Both the position numbers and the translations under genes were made by a program. Below, piece after piece: positions 13,101 through 23,799 of a DNA stretch of 64,000 nt. The notes beneath the pieces were generated by a model. The model made no database searches, was not told the origin of the DNA, and worked only from the letters and a program-made list of their open reading frames with translations. Location of the stretch: the NCBI GenBank assembly GCA_002914805.1, contig JXTB01000095.1, positions 570,983 to 634,982 of the forward strand, in the 5' to 3' direction. The stretch is from Parasponia andersonii (lineage: Eukaryota; Streptophyta; Magnoliopsida; Rosales; Cannabaceae). The first letter of the stretch is position 1. The number at the start of each line of letters is the position of its first letter.

Positions 13101-13480
13101 TGGACTGGTGATAAAACTGACATGCGAACTACTTCAGGATATTTTACCTTTGTAGGTGGCAATCTCGTTACTTGGAGGAGCAAGAAACAAAGTGTCGTTA
13201 CTCGCTCAAGTGGTTAAATAGAACTTAGGGGTATGGCTCTTGGAGTTTGTGAAGGATTGTGGCTAAATCTTCTTCTTCAGGATTTGGGTTATTTATCAAA
13301 TAAGCCAATTCGGTTATACTGTGATAACAAGTCTGCTTGTGATATGGCTCATAATCCAGTTCATCATGATTGAACAAAGCATGTCGAGATTGATCGATTT
13401 TTTATCAAAGAGAAATTGGAGAAAAGAAGTCTAGAATTACCAAAAATTTGATCAGAAGAACAATTGGCAGATATTCTGAC
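10140..13480 (+). pseudogene. Copia-B pol (protease, integrase, RT, RNase H)
   Basis: Domains lie in copia order. A protease active-site region reads WIIDYGATDHMT at about 10279. The GAG-pre-integrase block LLWHHRLGHLS is at about 10707. The integrase core begins with HSDVWGPS near 10888 and ends with the KCVFVGYA motif near 11462. The reverse transcriptase runs from about 12100 (VGCQWIF, FDVKNAFLHGE) to a YVDDM block at about 12597. RNase H extends to about 13480. The proteins would copy the RNA and insert the cDNA. Broken in several places. Confidence 0.9.
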
Positions 13481-13563
13481 CAAAGCAGTCTCAAATCGCA
13501 CATTTTCAAAATTTATGGACAAGTTGGGCATGATAGATATCTACGAACTAACTTGAGGGAGAG

Positions 13564-13728
13564 TGTTGAATTATTCTTTATATCAATCAGAATTAATTAC
13601 AAAATATTACAATTATATATTTATAATTAATTATGAGATATTTGTAATTAATTAGGAGATATCAATTAGTCCTATAAATTTTAATCTTTTTTCAGAATCA
13701 AAATTAGAGGAAAAAATCATTCTTTTCA
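13564..13728 (+). repeat. Copia-B 3' LTR (165 bp)
   Basis: Colinear with 8609-8773, with about seven substitutions and no length change. It is preceded by the purine tract ttgagggagag and followed by the LINE sequence resuming ORF1. Confidence 0.95.
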
Positions 13729-14575
13729 AATAGGCTCCATGAATATAAAACCAAGTATTTTTTGTTTACAGCCTTGGCATCCAAACTTTAATCCTAATAC
13801 TCAAAGCTCAACCAACTCGCCGGTTTGGATCAGATTCCATGAGCTACCATGGATCTATTGGGATTAGTAGATTTTATCTGATTTTGCTCAGAGTATTGAT
13901 GTTCTAATTTATTTCAACGAAATGACTTTAAAAAGTGACTTTGGCCATTTTGCATGCATTCTTATTAATATTGACCTATTGCAACATTTATCAGACTCTT
14001 TAATGGTGGAAGTTGATTCTGATTATTTTCTTGTTCCTTTGGAATGTGAGTGTCTTCTTGCTTTTTTACTTCAAGAAATTCCATTGGACATGTTGCCTCC
14101 TCGTATAAGCATGGCCATCAAGTACAGACAAGTAAGGATAGTGATCTTAAAGCTAAACGGGATTGTTCTAGATCTCATAAGAGAATCTTTCATAGTATTA
14201 CAAAGTCTCCTCAAATCTCAGAAGTTCTTGTTAAGAATGCTTTCGCCACTCCAAATAAGAATCTTGGAGAGGATGGCCAAGCTGAAGGTATGGTGCAAAA
14301 AGGAATAAAAAAAGTTATGCACTAATGATGAAGGCACTATATATGTTGCTTCAGTTGAGAATCAACCTCAACACGGTACTATTATTGTGGATAAATTAGT
14401 TTCTGAGGCTTTGCCTATGTCTACTTCTTCAAATAAAGAAGTGCCTGATATCCCTTTAGGGTCTTCTACTTTGGGAACAGATTCAATGACCAGCGACATG
14501 TCTCTAACTAAAGTCTTTTCTTCAAAAGATGAGGGTTAGCAAGAAGTGCAATTAAGGAAGAAAAAGAAGGCTACT
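13729..14575 (+). pseudogene. LINE ORF1, 3' portion (DUF4283 end, CCHC remnant)
   Basis: The DUF4283 domain resumes after Copia-B with WHPNFNPNTQSSTNSPVWIR (about 13770-13830), then LPWIYW and FGHFACILINIDL, all signature stretches of the domain in plant LINEs. A degenerate CCHC knuckle follows at about 14050-14110: NSIGHVASSYKHGH is visible, but the expected cysteines are replaced. A basic LRKKKKAT tail at about 14550-14575 is typical of the ORF1 C-terminus. A stop codon interrupts the domain near 13865. This half and 7461-8608 belong to one original gene. Confidence 0.82.
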
Positions 14576-14625
14576 CAGGCTCAATTTTCTATCTCGGTTA
14601 CCCAATCTTTAAAATCAATTTCTCA

Positions 14626-17600
14626 ATGGAGATTTTTTATTGGAATTGTAGGGGTATTGCTAATAAGAATACTGAAGTTGCTCTATTTGTTCTCACTGTC
14701 GACTGGATATTTTGTATTTGGCTGAACCGTTTTGACCTTTGGATGCCATTTCTATTTCTTTTTGGTCTAGTTTGGGACTATATTTTGTTTGTAGCAATGT
14801 GATTACGTCACTTACACTTTGGATTTTTGTTTTGCATAGACTTCAAACTCTTATTATTTACAATCACCCTGTACATGTTACTATTGATGTTATGGTTGGT
14901 CTAGTGATAATTTGTCTTGCTTTGGTTTATGGAGCTTTTTCTACTACTTCTACAAAGGAAATTTGAACTTTTCTCTTGGACATTGCAACTCTTGTTTGGT
15001 GTGTTATTCGTGATTTTAATGTGGTTCGTGGGTCTCATGAGACTACGGGTATTACTTATTCCAGTTCTTATTTTGACTTTGCTGCCTTTATGTTGGCCTC
15101 TTCTTTGGTTGATTTGAAAACTCGTGGGACTTTTTATACTCCAATAGGAAGAGGTCCTAGAGGTTTGGTTTTTTCTCGGTTCAATAGATTTTTTGTCCAA
15201 TTTGACTTGCCTTGCTTTGCCACATTTGTACTCTGATCGTCATCCTCTACTCTAGATTGGTAAGACTACTAGTTCTTTAACTCCTCGGCTTTTTCGCTTT
15301 CAAAATATTTGGGTTCATGATTCTACTTTTACAGATTTGGTCCAATATGTTCGGTCTTCCTAAGTTTCTGGTTGTCTTACTTCTCATTTTTTTTTATAGA
15401 AAATAAAAATTCTAAAAAGATTCCTTCATCTTTGTTTAGGAGACTTTTGGTAATTTGTCTACTAGAGTTACTGTTGCTTCCAACAGAGTGATGGATATTT
15501 AGACTAGATTACAGGCGGAGGGGTTTTCGGAGGAGGTTTTTTGTGAAGAGGCGGATGCTTTGTTTATGTTAAATAAGGCTTAATCTCTTCAAGATTCTTT
15601 CTTGAGAGACAAATGTCATATTAATTGGTTAGAAGAAGGTGATCAAAATTCTTCTTTCTATCATGTTATTCTTAAGAGGAGAAAAGCTAATAAGCCTCTT
15701 GTCTCTCTATTGAATGGTGACGAGGTGGTTTTAGATCCAGATTTCATTGCAGCTCATGCCATTAACTATTAGTCTACTTTATTTTTAGCTTCGACTCTAA
15801 GTTTGGTGGATTTCTCTATTATTTGAGAGCATATTCCTTTTTTTGGTTTCTTCTAAGGACAACTTGTCTTTATTGCATCTTCCTTCGAAGCAAGAAAGTT
15901 AAGATATTGTATTTGAGTTAGATCCTAACAGTGCCCTAGGTCTGGATGGTTGTACTGGAAGGTGTTTCTAGCCTTGTTGGCCTATAGTTTGGGGTGATCT
16001 TATTTTGGTCATTTAGGAGTTCTCTAGTTCAGGAAGAATGTTTTCATAGTTCTCGTCCCTAAAGTTGACGAAGCAAATAGAATTGAACAATTCCGTCCTA
16101 TCACTTTGGAGAACTTCTTCTTCGAAGTTATAACAAAGGTTATTGCTTCGTATCTTGGTCCAGTTTACTCTCGTATTATCTCTTCAAACTAGTTTATTAT
16201 TATTAAAGGTAGACAAATCGGTGACTATATTTTAGGGGCCTCTGAGAGTTATAATTTCTAGGTAATAAGGTTTATGGTGGTCATGTTGCTCTAAAGATTG
16301 ACATTCAAAAAGCTTTTGATTCTATTTCTTGGTCTTTTGTATTGGTCTTGTAAACTTTTGGTTTGCAGATACTTTGATTGACTGGATTTCTGCTATCTTT
16401 CAATCTGCTTGTATTTCTATTCTTCTAGATGATTCTCCTGAGGGGTATTTTTCATGTTCTTAGGGGGTACGATAGGGGGATCCCTTATCTCTGCTTCTTT
16501 TTTGTTTGGCTAAGGACTTCTTAAGTAGATATTTATTCCATCTTTTTTCGTTTTGAGGCTATTGATTCCATTTCTCCTCTTAGAGGCGGGGATGCTTTAA
16601 CTCACTTCCCTTATGCAGATGATGTTCTCATTTTTTGTAGAGCCTTTTCTAAGAATATGAGGGAAATTCATTCTACTTTTGGGTTGTATGGATCTTTGTC
16701 ATGTCTAATAGTCAACTAGGAAAAATCTTATATCTTTTTCGGTACAAGTGTTGCTAATGCCAGAATTAGAGATTTACTTTCTATTTGTTGAATGAAGAGA
16801 GGTGGAGATTCTTTACAGTATTTATGTATCGATTTGTTTATTGGTGCTCCTTATTAGCGATGGTTGATTCCTTGGATGAACAGAATTTTAGCTAGATTTC
16901 GATGCTAGATAGGTTTATCGCTTTCTATGGCTGGTCGGATTACTTTGATGGAATCAGTCATTTGTGGTTCTCTTTTTCATTCTTTTCAGATTCCTAAGGG
17001 TTTGAATTCCCAGCTGCATAAATTAACTTCAACTATTTGTAATTTTATCTGCTTAGGTTCTTTTTGCATAAGAAATACATTCAAGTTTATTGGAAGCTTT
17101 GTTGTCGTCCTAAGGATAAGGGTGGACTAGGCCTATGGGATATCCCTACTCTTAAGAAAGCCTTTCTAAAAAAACTTTCACAGAGAGTTATGACTCCGGA
17201 TTTTGATGTATTTTCTCATCTTCGTGCTTAGTTCTTTATGAGAAATGGAGATTTTCACATGGGTAGGAAGTCTTTGATCTAGTTGAGTCTTTGTTCTTTA
17301 TGCTTTGATCTTTAGGAAAAGTCTTGTTCGTTAGTTAGTCGTCATTCTAAGGTTAAGTTTTGGAATGATAACTAGTCAAGTGCTCTGTTGATTGATTTGG
17401 TCTCTTCAGATTTTGATATTAAGCCTCCTTCACTGTGTATTATAGGTGGTCTCCTGATTGATTCTAGTTGGACTCTTCCACTTAGCTACAGAGGTAGTGT
17501 TCCTGTTGTTGCTGCTTTGATTGATTCTGTGGTCTATCTTAATCCTTTTCAGGGCTTTATAGAAATATGACCAAATTTTGGGCCCAATTTAAGTCAATAT

Positions 17601-19020
17601 CTCTTTGTCAAATATTATAGCAAAATATTCGGTATAAATATTTATATACCAAGTGTAAACTTTTATATATCAAGTATAAAAAATTATATACCTAATATAT
17701 TTTAGTATAATAACTAAAATTGGTAGATAAGCATATCTACCAAGTATAAAAATATATATACCTTGACTTTTAGCTATAAATTTAAAAAGGGGACATCTAC
17801 TTAATCAAATTTAGAATATTGATCATTCACTTAATTTTCTCATCCTCTATATTGAATGGGCTCCTTGGACAGTGTGGTCTCTTGTTCCACAGCCTATGCT
17901 TTTATTCGTATTACAATTATGCCATTTTCTTAGGGTAAACAAATTTGGTCTTCCTTTATTCTACCTTCTCGACCAACCTTGCTTTGGCAAGGGTTTTATG
18001 ATCTTTTTTCTACTACTGATGTCCTAATGATATGGGTATATTAGGTGCCTTCTTTCTGTTGTTTATGTAAATCTTCAGTTGAGACCATGGCTCACTTATT
18101 TTTTTCTTTCCATTTGCTTGACAATTTTAGTTAGTCTTATCTTCCATTTTTCATACTCCTATCCTTTTGATGGATACAACTCTTGATCTATAGCAAAAAG
18201 CTTAGCCTTCTACTCTGAGTCCTCAAGTTCGTGCTTTTTGGAATATCGGTGCCATTTTGGTTTTTTGGATCTTTTGGAATTTTCAAAATTTAGCTATTTT
18301 TGAGGATAAATGGCCCTTGTTAGCTTCTGCCTTGACTCTTTTATGGCGCTCTATTTGTGAGGTTAAGTCTATGATTTCTGGATCTATGTTCAACACGGTT
18401 ACTAAATTCTTGATTTTGAGAGAGATTTGGGTTTAGTGTAGGCCCAAAAAATCTCCTAAGATTGTAGAGATTGTTTGGAAGCCTCCTCATATAATAGGCT
18501 TAATGTTAATACTAATAGCTCAAGTTTTAGTGCTCTAGGTTTATCTAGTTGCTTAGGTCTGTTTCACACCCATAGGGGTTTTGTGCTGGGTTGTTTCTCT
18601 ATCCCTTTAGGTGTGTGATATGCATTTAAGGTAGAATTGACTGCAGCGATTTATGCTATAAAGTTTTCCTAGAGATACGGATGGAAGAACATTTAGTTGG
18701 AAAGTAATTTTTCTTATGTGGTTTCCATTCTTTTGGCTCGTTCTTTGAAGGTTTCAGTTCGTTGGAGGCTTGCCTAGTCAAGGACCCTGGGTTTTATTGC
18801 TAATATGGATTTTGTTGTTTCTCATATCGACCGAGAGGGCAATCAAATTACTAATTCGCTTACTTTATAAGCTCTTTCTTTTGTTTGTCCTACTTAATGG
18901 TGGTCCGCTCATAACTTTATTTTGTCACTTGTCTGTGTTGATCATATTGCTAAACCAAGTTATAGGTTTTCTTGATTTTATGGCTTTTGTTTTTTACGCT
19001 TTTTCCTTTTGTCTTTGAGA
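14626..19020 (+). pseudogene. LINE ORF2: endonuclease, RT, zf-RVT, RNase H
   Basis: ORF2 begins at an ATG reading MEIFYWNCRGIANKNTEVAL, the classical start of the EEP endonuclease. Its DFNVV motif is near 15014. The reverse transcriptase runs about 16040-16830 with FRPITL, KIDIQKAFDSISW (about 16293) and the active-site FPYADDVLIFC (about 16606-16638). A zf-RVT region (CCLCKSSVETMAHLFF) lies near 18058-18105. RNase H near 18600-18760 has VELTAAIYAIKFS. The protein nicks the target and primes reverse transcription there. At least a dozen in-frame stops and several shifts are present, and an AT-rich segment at 17565-17850 looks inserted. It is inactive. Confidence 0.88.
17565..17850. repeat. 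AT-rich insertion inside LINE ORF2
   Basis: For about 285 bp the LINE coding signal disappears. The sequence becomes strongly AT-rich with recurrent short motifs (accaagtataaaaatatata, ctaccaag, atatacc). LINE-like sequence resumes after about 17860. It may be a small non-autonomous element, but I found no clear terminal inverted repeats or target duplication, so the type is unknown and the edges are approximate. Confidence 0.4.
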
Positions 19021-19085
19021 TGTAAAGTTCGTGTACTCTTCTTTCTAGGTGTCATTCTTTTCTTGTTTTAATAACAAAAAAAATG

Positions 19086-19329
19086 CGGCTAGCTAGCTAT
19101 ACGAGAGTAGCTACATGAGAACTCTACGCCATTCTCTTGCTATGATTAATGGCGTGTGTAGCTAGTTAGGTAAAGAGCTATGTAACTAGTTAGTTGCACG
19201 AGTTGTGAAGCTAGTCAACCTACACTAGTTTTGCCCACCAAGAGTAACACCTAGAAATTAGCTTGAGAGTTCAATTAGCAAATTTATGAACCTTAACTGA
19301 GTGAACTAGTTCACTCATTATCATCTGCA
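19086..19329. other. Spacer after the LINE
   Basis: No gene. It begins with a run of ctagctag/tagctac motifs similar to those just upstream of the LINE, consistent with the flank of the original insertion site. Confidence 0.4.
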
Positions 19330-20394
19330 TATTGCTAGTGAAGAAACCTCAATAGAACGTGCATCTCGAAGGAATGCATACCACGACAAATTCTTGTGAA
19401 AGATGGATAACTCAAATTCAACTGGATAATTATCATTTGAATTGAAGTAATTCATTCAAGTTGAGATAATTCATTTAAATTATGTAAATAATTCTAATTT
19501 AGATAAATATTTTAATATTTGTATTTTGTTTGAGATAAATATACTAGAAGATACACGATGTAGAGTTGTAATCGATTGTGACTCTTTTTCTATAAATAGA
19601 GATCGACAGCCACACTTTAGAACAAGTTCAAAAAAAATACTCCAGAACTCTGTAACATTCTTTCATAATAAAAGAACACAGTGGACATAGGTCATTTTTT
19701 TTTAGGTTGAACCATTATCAATATTGTTTCTCTTTTTACTTTTCTGTCGATAATTTCAAAAAACTTAGCTAGGGTCTGTTTGTGAATTTGAAACTTGAAT
19801 AGATTCTGTCTGTGAATTTGGTCACCTTTTCTGTCGAAAAAACCTCTACTAATAAAGACTAATATCGTATCCTTATTTCCATTTATTTCCATAGGTCATA
19901 TATGTATGTAATTCGTTGCATTTGGTATCAAAATTAGGCTATATGATCAATGATTATAGTATCCAAAAAGAGCTATTAATTAATGAATCTATCTCTATCG
20001 ACTAAAAAGAATTCTTAGGCTGCATTACTGAAATGTTTGAAGTGATAACTCCTAGAAATTAGAATATTGGAGTAGTTGTAAGCAAAAAGTTTACTGGGAT
20101 GGTTGAAATTTATAATACTAGACTTCACAGATCAAGAAACTAAAGATATGGGATTTCAAAAACCATATTATAAGACAACGAGTCTAGTTAATCCTTATAT
20201 TTAGTTTGTCCCATCATGTATCTAAAATGTGGATGAGATACATGACTATGAATTAAAAAAAGTAGTATAAACTTCGACTTGCACAATATTACATGAGGTT
20301 GAACATATCGATAAAAAAGATGAGAATAACATATTTAATGTTATCTGTGTCTAGAGGTTTGAATTTCTTGAAAACTCAAATTGGAGATCTAAAC
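19330..20394 (+). mobile_element. 5' LTR, primer site and leader of a truncated LTR element
   Basis: A TATA-like ctataaatagagatcgacag lies at about 19592. A polyadenylation-like aataaaag is at about 19668. The gtggacataggtca...gaaccattatcaa arrangement common in the R/U5 of plant LTRs follows. The LTR appears to end TTGCA at 19920 and is followed by TTTGGTATCAAAATTAGGCT, a degenerate initiator-tRNA primer site. The next 470 bp has no recognisable domain and is cut by Gypsy-C at 20395. The LTR start is uncertain, and no matching 3' LTR was found in the window. Old fossil. Confidence 0.6.
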
Positions 20395-22501
20395 TATAAA
20401 AAGCCAATTTTTTGGTAATATTTTACATTTATTTTATTTTAATTTTTGGTGGAATATACACCTAGTTTGAAAAGCCAAAGACTTTTCTTTTTCTCTCTCC
20501 TCTCACTCTTATTCAGTCTGTCACGCTGGACAGAAAGGGAAAAAAAAAACACTATTAATGACAACTGGCATCCTTCCCAACAATGTAGCTCTGTTCAAAC
20601 CAGTTGCTGCCATCACCCAACATTAACGTGTTGCCATCCTAGGAGTTCCTAGCCAAAGTTTTGGGGTTGTCGGACCACTGATTCACCGGAATAAGTTGAA
20701 AACTGACATAGAGGAGATTTGTCACCGGCGGTGATTTCGAACACCTCAGGCCACAACTTTGGGCTTTCCGAATTTGTCTCGACTAGAGGAATCACACGGT
20801 ATATATCTCTAGAAATTGTCTAGATTGAATTCTACCATTGTTAAACAGTTTGAACTTTTTAGTTTTGAATGCTAACTTTTTGATCAGACCGTTAGATCAT
20901 AAGATTAATGTTATATTTGTGATCTACACATAAAATAGTAAAAAATGAGATATATATTGACTATGTTTGGTGATAGGACCAAAAAATTAGATCAAACTAG
21001 TTAGATTTGCCTCATTTCACGTACCGATAATCGGGTTTTAGCCTGAGCCTGAATTGGTCAAGTTATATATTTAACCTAGTTAATTTGGATACTAGAAATT
21101 TAATGGTGAGGTCCATTTCGTGAATTGAAGTTCTGCTTAGAAATCAAATTTTTGAAACAAGCGATTGAGAGTTTGAAAATAACTATGACCCTCTGAACGA
21201 TTGCCAAACGACACCAAATGCATTCTATAGCATCGTATCGCTACCTAATCGAGGTAGGGGATTCAATTGCCTTGTTCTCTTTTGTTTTTCATAAAAATTG
21301 GAATATGTTACGAAAAAAATGAAAATTTGTGATTTTATTAAATTAAACTATTTTTAATAATTATTTTGGTGAATTATGGATTTCCAAGAGATTCTAGATA
21401 TTTTTCATGTGATTTTGTGTAAGTTTTATTTTAAGGGTTTGATTAAATTATAGGCACTATATTGCCAAATTTTTAGCACACAAAATGAATTTTTATTTGA
21501 AAATTAGAGCATGTTTAGAATATTAAACTACTACATAAGAGTCATCTTAGGCATCATGGTATTGTAGTCGGTAAACTAGTACACCTACGCTCAGTGAGAG
21601 CCCGTAAACCTGCGCGGGATTTATTTTTTAACTATCTCTATTCAGTAGTTGTAGGAATTTGGTGTGCCTTCAATCTTTGTAGGATTAGAAACACAAGTGT
21701 CTCTCCAATCTCTAGAGATAGATGTCCAGTAGAGATTACTCAATATATATAGTATAAGTTTCTCTAGTCGTGATGAGAGGATGAGAGCTTATGGGATATG
21801 TTGATTTATGTGATGTGCATTATGCTTGATTCGTCATGGTTTGTTTTGACCTTGAAATCTGGTTTTGGTTTTTAGTATAATTTCTTGTTTTGGTTTTCTA
21901 TATATATTTTGAATGCTTAATATTTCTAAAATGCTTTCCAAAAATATTAATAATGCAAGTGTCTTGAGTATTATAAAAAGGTTTCTTCAAAAGGTAATTG
22001 GGTAATCTATTGAGCATTTTATTCTCACTCCCTACTTTCTCCATAGGTGGTGTCCAATATGATATCGGTGACCAACAAGTAGATTAAGAGGCTATCTTTC
22101 ACTTATAATTCGTGACTTGGTAATGCTAGAAGTGTGGATTTAAGACTTATGATTATGTCTTGTTAAATATATGAATTTTGTTGGCCTTTGAACTAAATTT
22201 ACTTTTTTTGAGTATGTCTGTAGAATACATATGCCATATTAGTACTTGATATTGAGGTGTAAATGATGATGCATGATTAATTATTTGAACTTAATTTTTC
22301 TAATAATTATTTAGTCTATGTTTATTTGTGACTACGAACTGTAGGATATGTTCATTGGTTGAAATTCCAAATATTTTTCTTAATTGGAATATTTTAAAAA
22401 AATTCAAAACTTTTTAGACCTTTTTAAAATAAATGAATGAATTTCCAATTCTAGTAAAATTCTCCTTCTGCTAATAGGATTGGGATTTGAGTTGTGATTT
22501 A
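20395..22501 (+). repeat. Gypsy-C 5' LTR
   Basis: Colinear with the pieces of the 3' LTR (31183-32245, 34621-34982, 37900-38677). Shared landmarks include gaaaag(c/t)caaagacttttc near 20470, the atagcatcgtatcgctacctaat block near 21222 and ccaagtgt-type sequence near the end. The TG start is altered in this copy. It ends just before the primer site at 22507. Confidence 0.88.
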
Positions 22502-22506
22502 AATTA

Positions 22507-22519
22507 TGGTACAAGAGCC
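22507..22519 (+). promoter_or_regulatory. Gypsy-C primer binding site
   Basis: TGGTACAAGAGCC resembles the initiator methionine tRNA complement TGGTATCAGAGCC and lies five bases after the LTR end, where a primer site is expected. Confidence 0.75.
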
Positions 22520-22739
22520 AAAGATTTAAATACTTCGGATGTAGCACCATTAAACTAAATTGAAATTATTTTTATGATAACATGCATCGTTATCTCAGTA
22601 ATAGTTTAGTATATTATTTTAGACTTTCAAAAATGCCTTTTAAGAGAGCTCTGAGGTGCTAACTGTGTGTAGAGCACTTTCAGTTCTATAAGACTTCAAC
22701 TAATTTTTAGAAGTAATATGTCATGCTTTCTTTGAGATG

Positions 22740-23790
22740 CAAGATCCAAACTGTCAACCTCAGCCTCAGCCTCAACCTTAACCTCAACAAAGCATCAATT
22801 CGATTAAGCTAGCCATCTTTAGAAGTTTATGCACCTTCGACCTAGAAACTATGATAGAGCCCCAGACCCACAAGTTGCCAACGCATGGTTGCATGAGATG
22901 ACATGACAAATTCGAACTTTTGATACTCCTAGAGAGTTTTGGACTACATTTATTATATCTTGCTCCATAGGAAATGCTATCCATTGGTGGGAGAATATTG
23001 AGGTTATGTAGAATGTAGAAGGCATAACATGGGAAGGATTTGAGAGACTTTTCAAAGAACATTATGCAAATGACGATCAACAAACTGAAGTGGTTGGTCG
23101 TTTTGAGAGACTTACTTAGGAGAACTGAATAGTGAACCAATACCTGATTGAGTTCACCGAATTTGCAAGCCTTGCCCTTAGCCCAACAGTAAGTGAGACT
23201 TACCGAATTGTAAAGTTCACAAATGGTCTAAATCAAAACATCCATAACATCATTGCCATTTAGCAGTTTGCCACTCTCTCTGAGGTAGCGTTAGATACTC
23301 AATTAGCTAAAGCCGTAGAAAATGAGTATAGTACTAGAAAGAACAGAAGCAATGATAGAAAAATAAACAAGAGGAGCCAAAAATAGTGGTTTGCCCAAGG
23401 TTCACCGAACAACGAAAGCTATACTAGTAGTGGTTCATTAAGTAAAGGGAGGTTTAGTCCCAACATGTGTTACAACTGTGGTCACTGAGGCTATAAGAGG
23501 AACAAGTTACCAAATCATCTGTAGAAGTCCCATATTTCTCAAGAAGGATCACTTGGAAGCTATTCTGGTTTAGCTTCTCACCAAAATACTCAAGCTAGGT
23601 CTCAACAATCTCAGGTTACTTCCCAAGACTTTTTATCTCCACCACTTTATCAATACCAGTACAATCCTTAGAGTTATACTCAGAATTTCTAGACTCCTTA
23701 TGCTCTAGGGAGGCAAGGAGGGCGTGGGCATAATAACAGTATCCAAGGCTCTAACAGTAGCCATCCTAGATAAAAAAATAGATAATAAAG
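22740..23790 (+). pseudogene. Gypsy-C gag
   Basis: A Gln-Pro repeat (cctcagcctcaacc units, about 22756-22790) precedes a Retrotrans_gag domain. In that domain DPQVANAWLHEM, GNAIHWWENIE, ITWEGFERLFKEHY and QYLIEFTEFASLA can be read between 22860 and 23175. A zinc-knuckle remnant (CYNCGH then GYKRNKLPNHL) is at about 23469-23520. Gag would assemble the particle. Broken; fossil. Confidence 0.85.
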
Positions 23791-23799
23791 GAAAAGGAA

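Larger units (their letters stand above)
8609..13728 (+). mobile_element. Copia-B: Ty1/copia element nested in the LINE
   Basis: The element is 5120 bp with 165-bp LTRs at both ends, TG...CA termini, a tRNA-iMet-type primer site directly after the 5' LTR and a purine tract (about 13552-13563) directly before the 3' LTR. The 5-bp flanks are aatgg and aatag, a target-site duplication with one change. The LTRs differ at about 7 of 165 positions by eye, roughly 4 percent. This suggests an age of one to two million years if a common plant rate is assumed. The coding region is largely open but interrupted several times. The site lies inside LINE ORF1, so it is younger than the LINE. Confidence 0.95.
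7430..19085 (+). mobile_element. Plant L1-like LINE, dead, split by Copia-B
   Basis: The LINE has the usual two-ORF plan. ORF1 has a DUF4283 domain and a CCHC-knuckle remnant. ORF2 has an EEP endonuclease, a reverse transcriptase, a zf-RVT zinc region and a C-terminal RNase H. It ends in a short A-run at about 19075-19083. Copia-B occupies 8609-13728 inside ORF1, so the LINE itself is about 6.5 kb. Both ORFs contain many in-frame stops, many of them TAG or TGA where a tryptophan codon is expected. The 5' boundary is approximate, and I could not identify a clear target-site duplication. Confidence 0.85.

Noticed and set aside
19921-20394. Leader of the orphan LTR element considered as part of an endogenous pararetrovirus
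   Set aside because: A tRNA-type primer site directly after an LTR-like end fits an LTR retrotransposon, and no pararetrovirus domain can be read.
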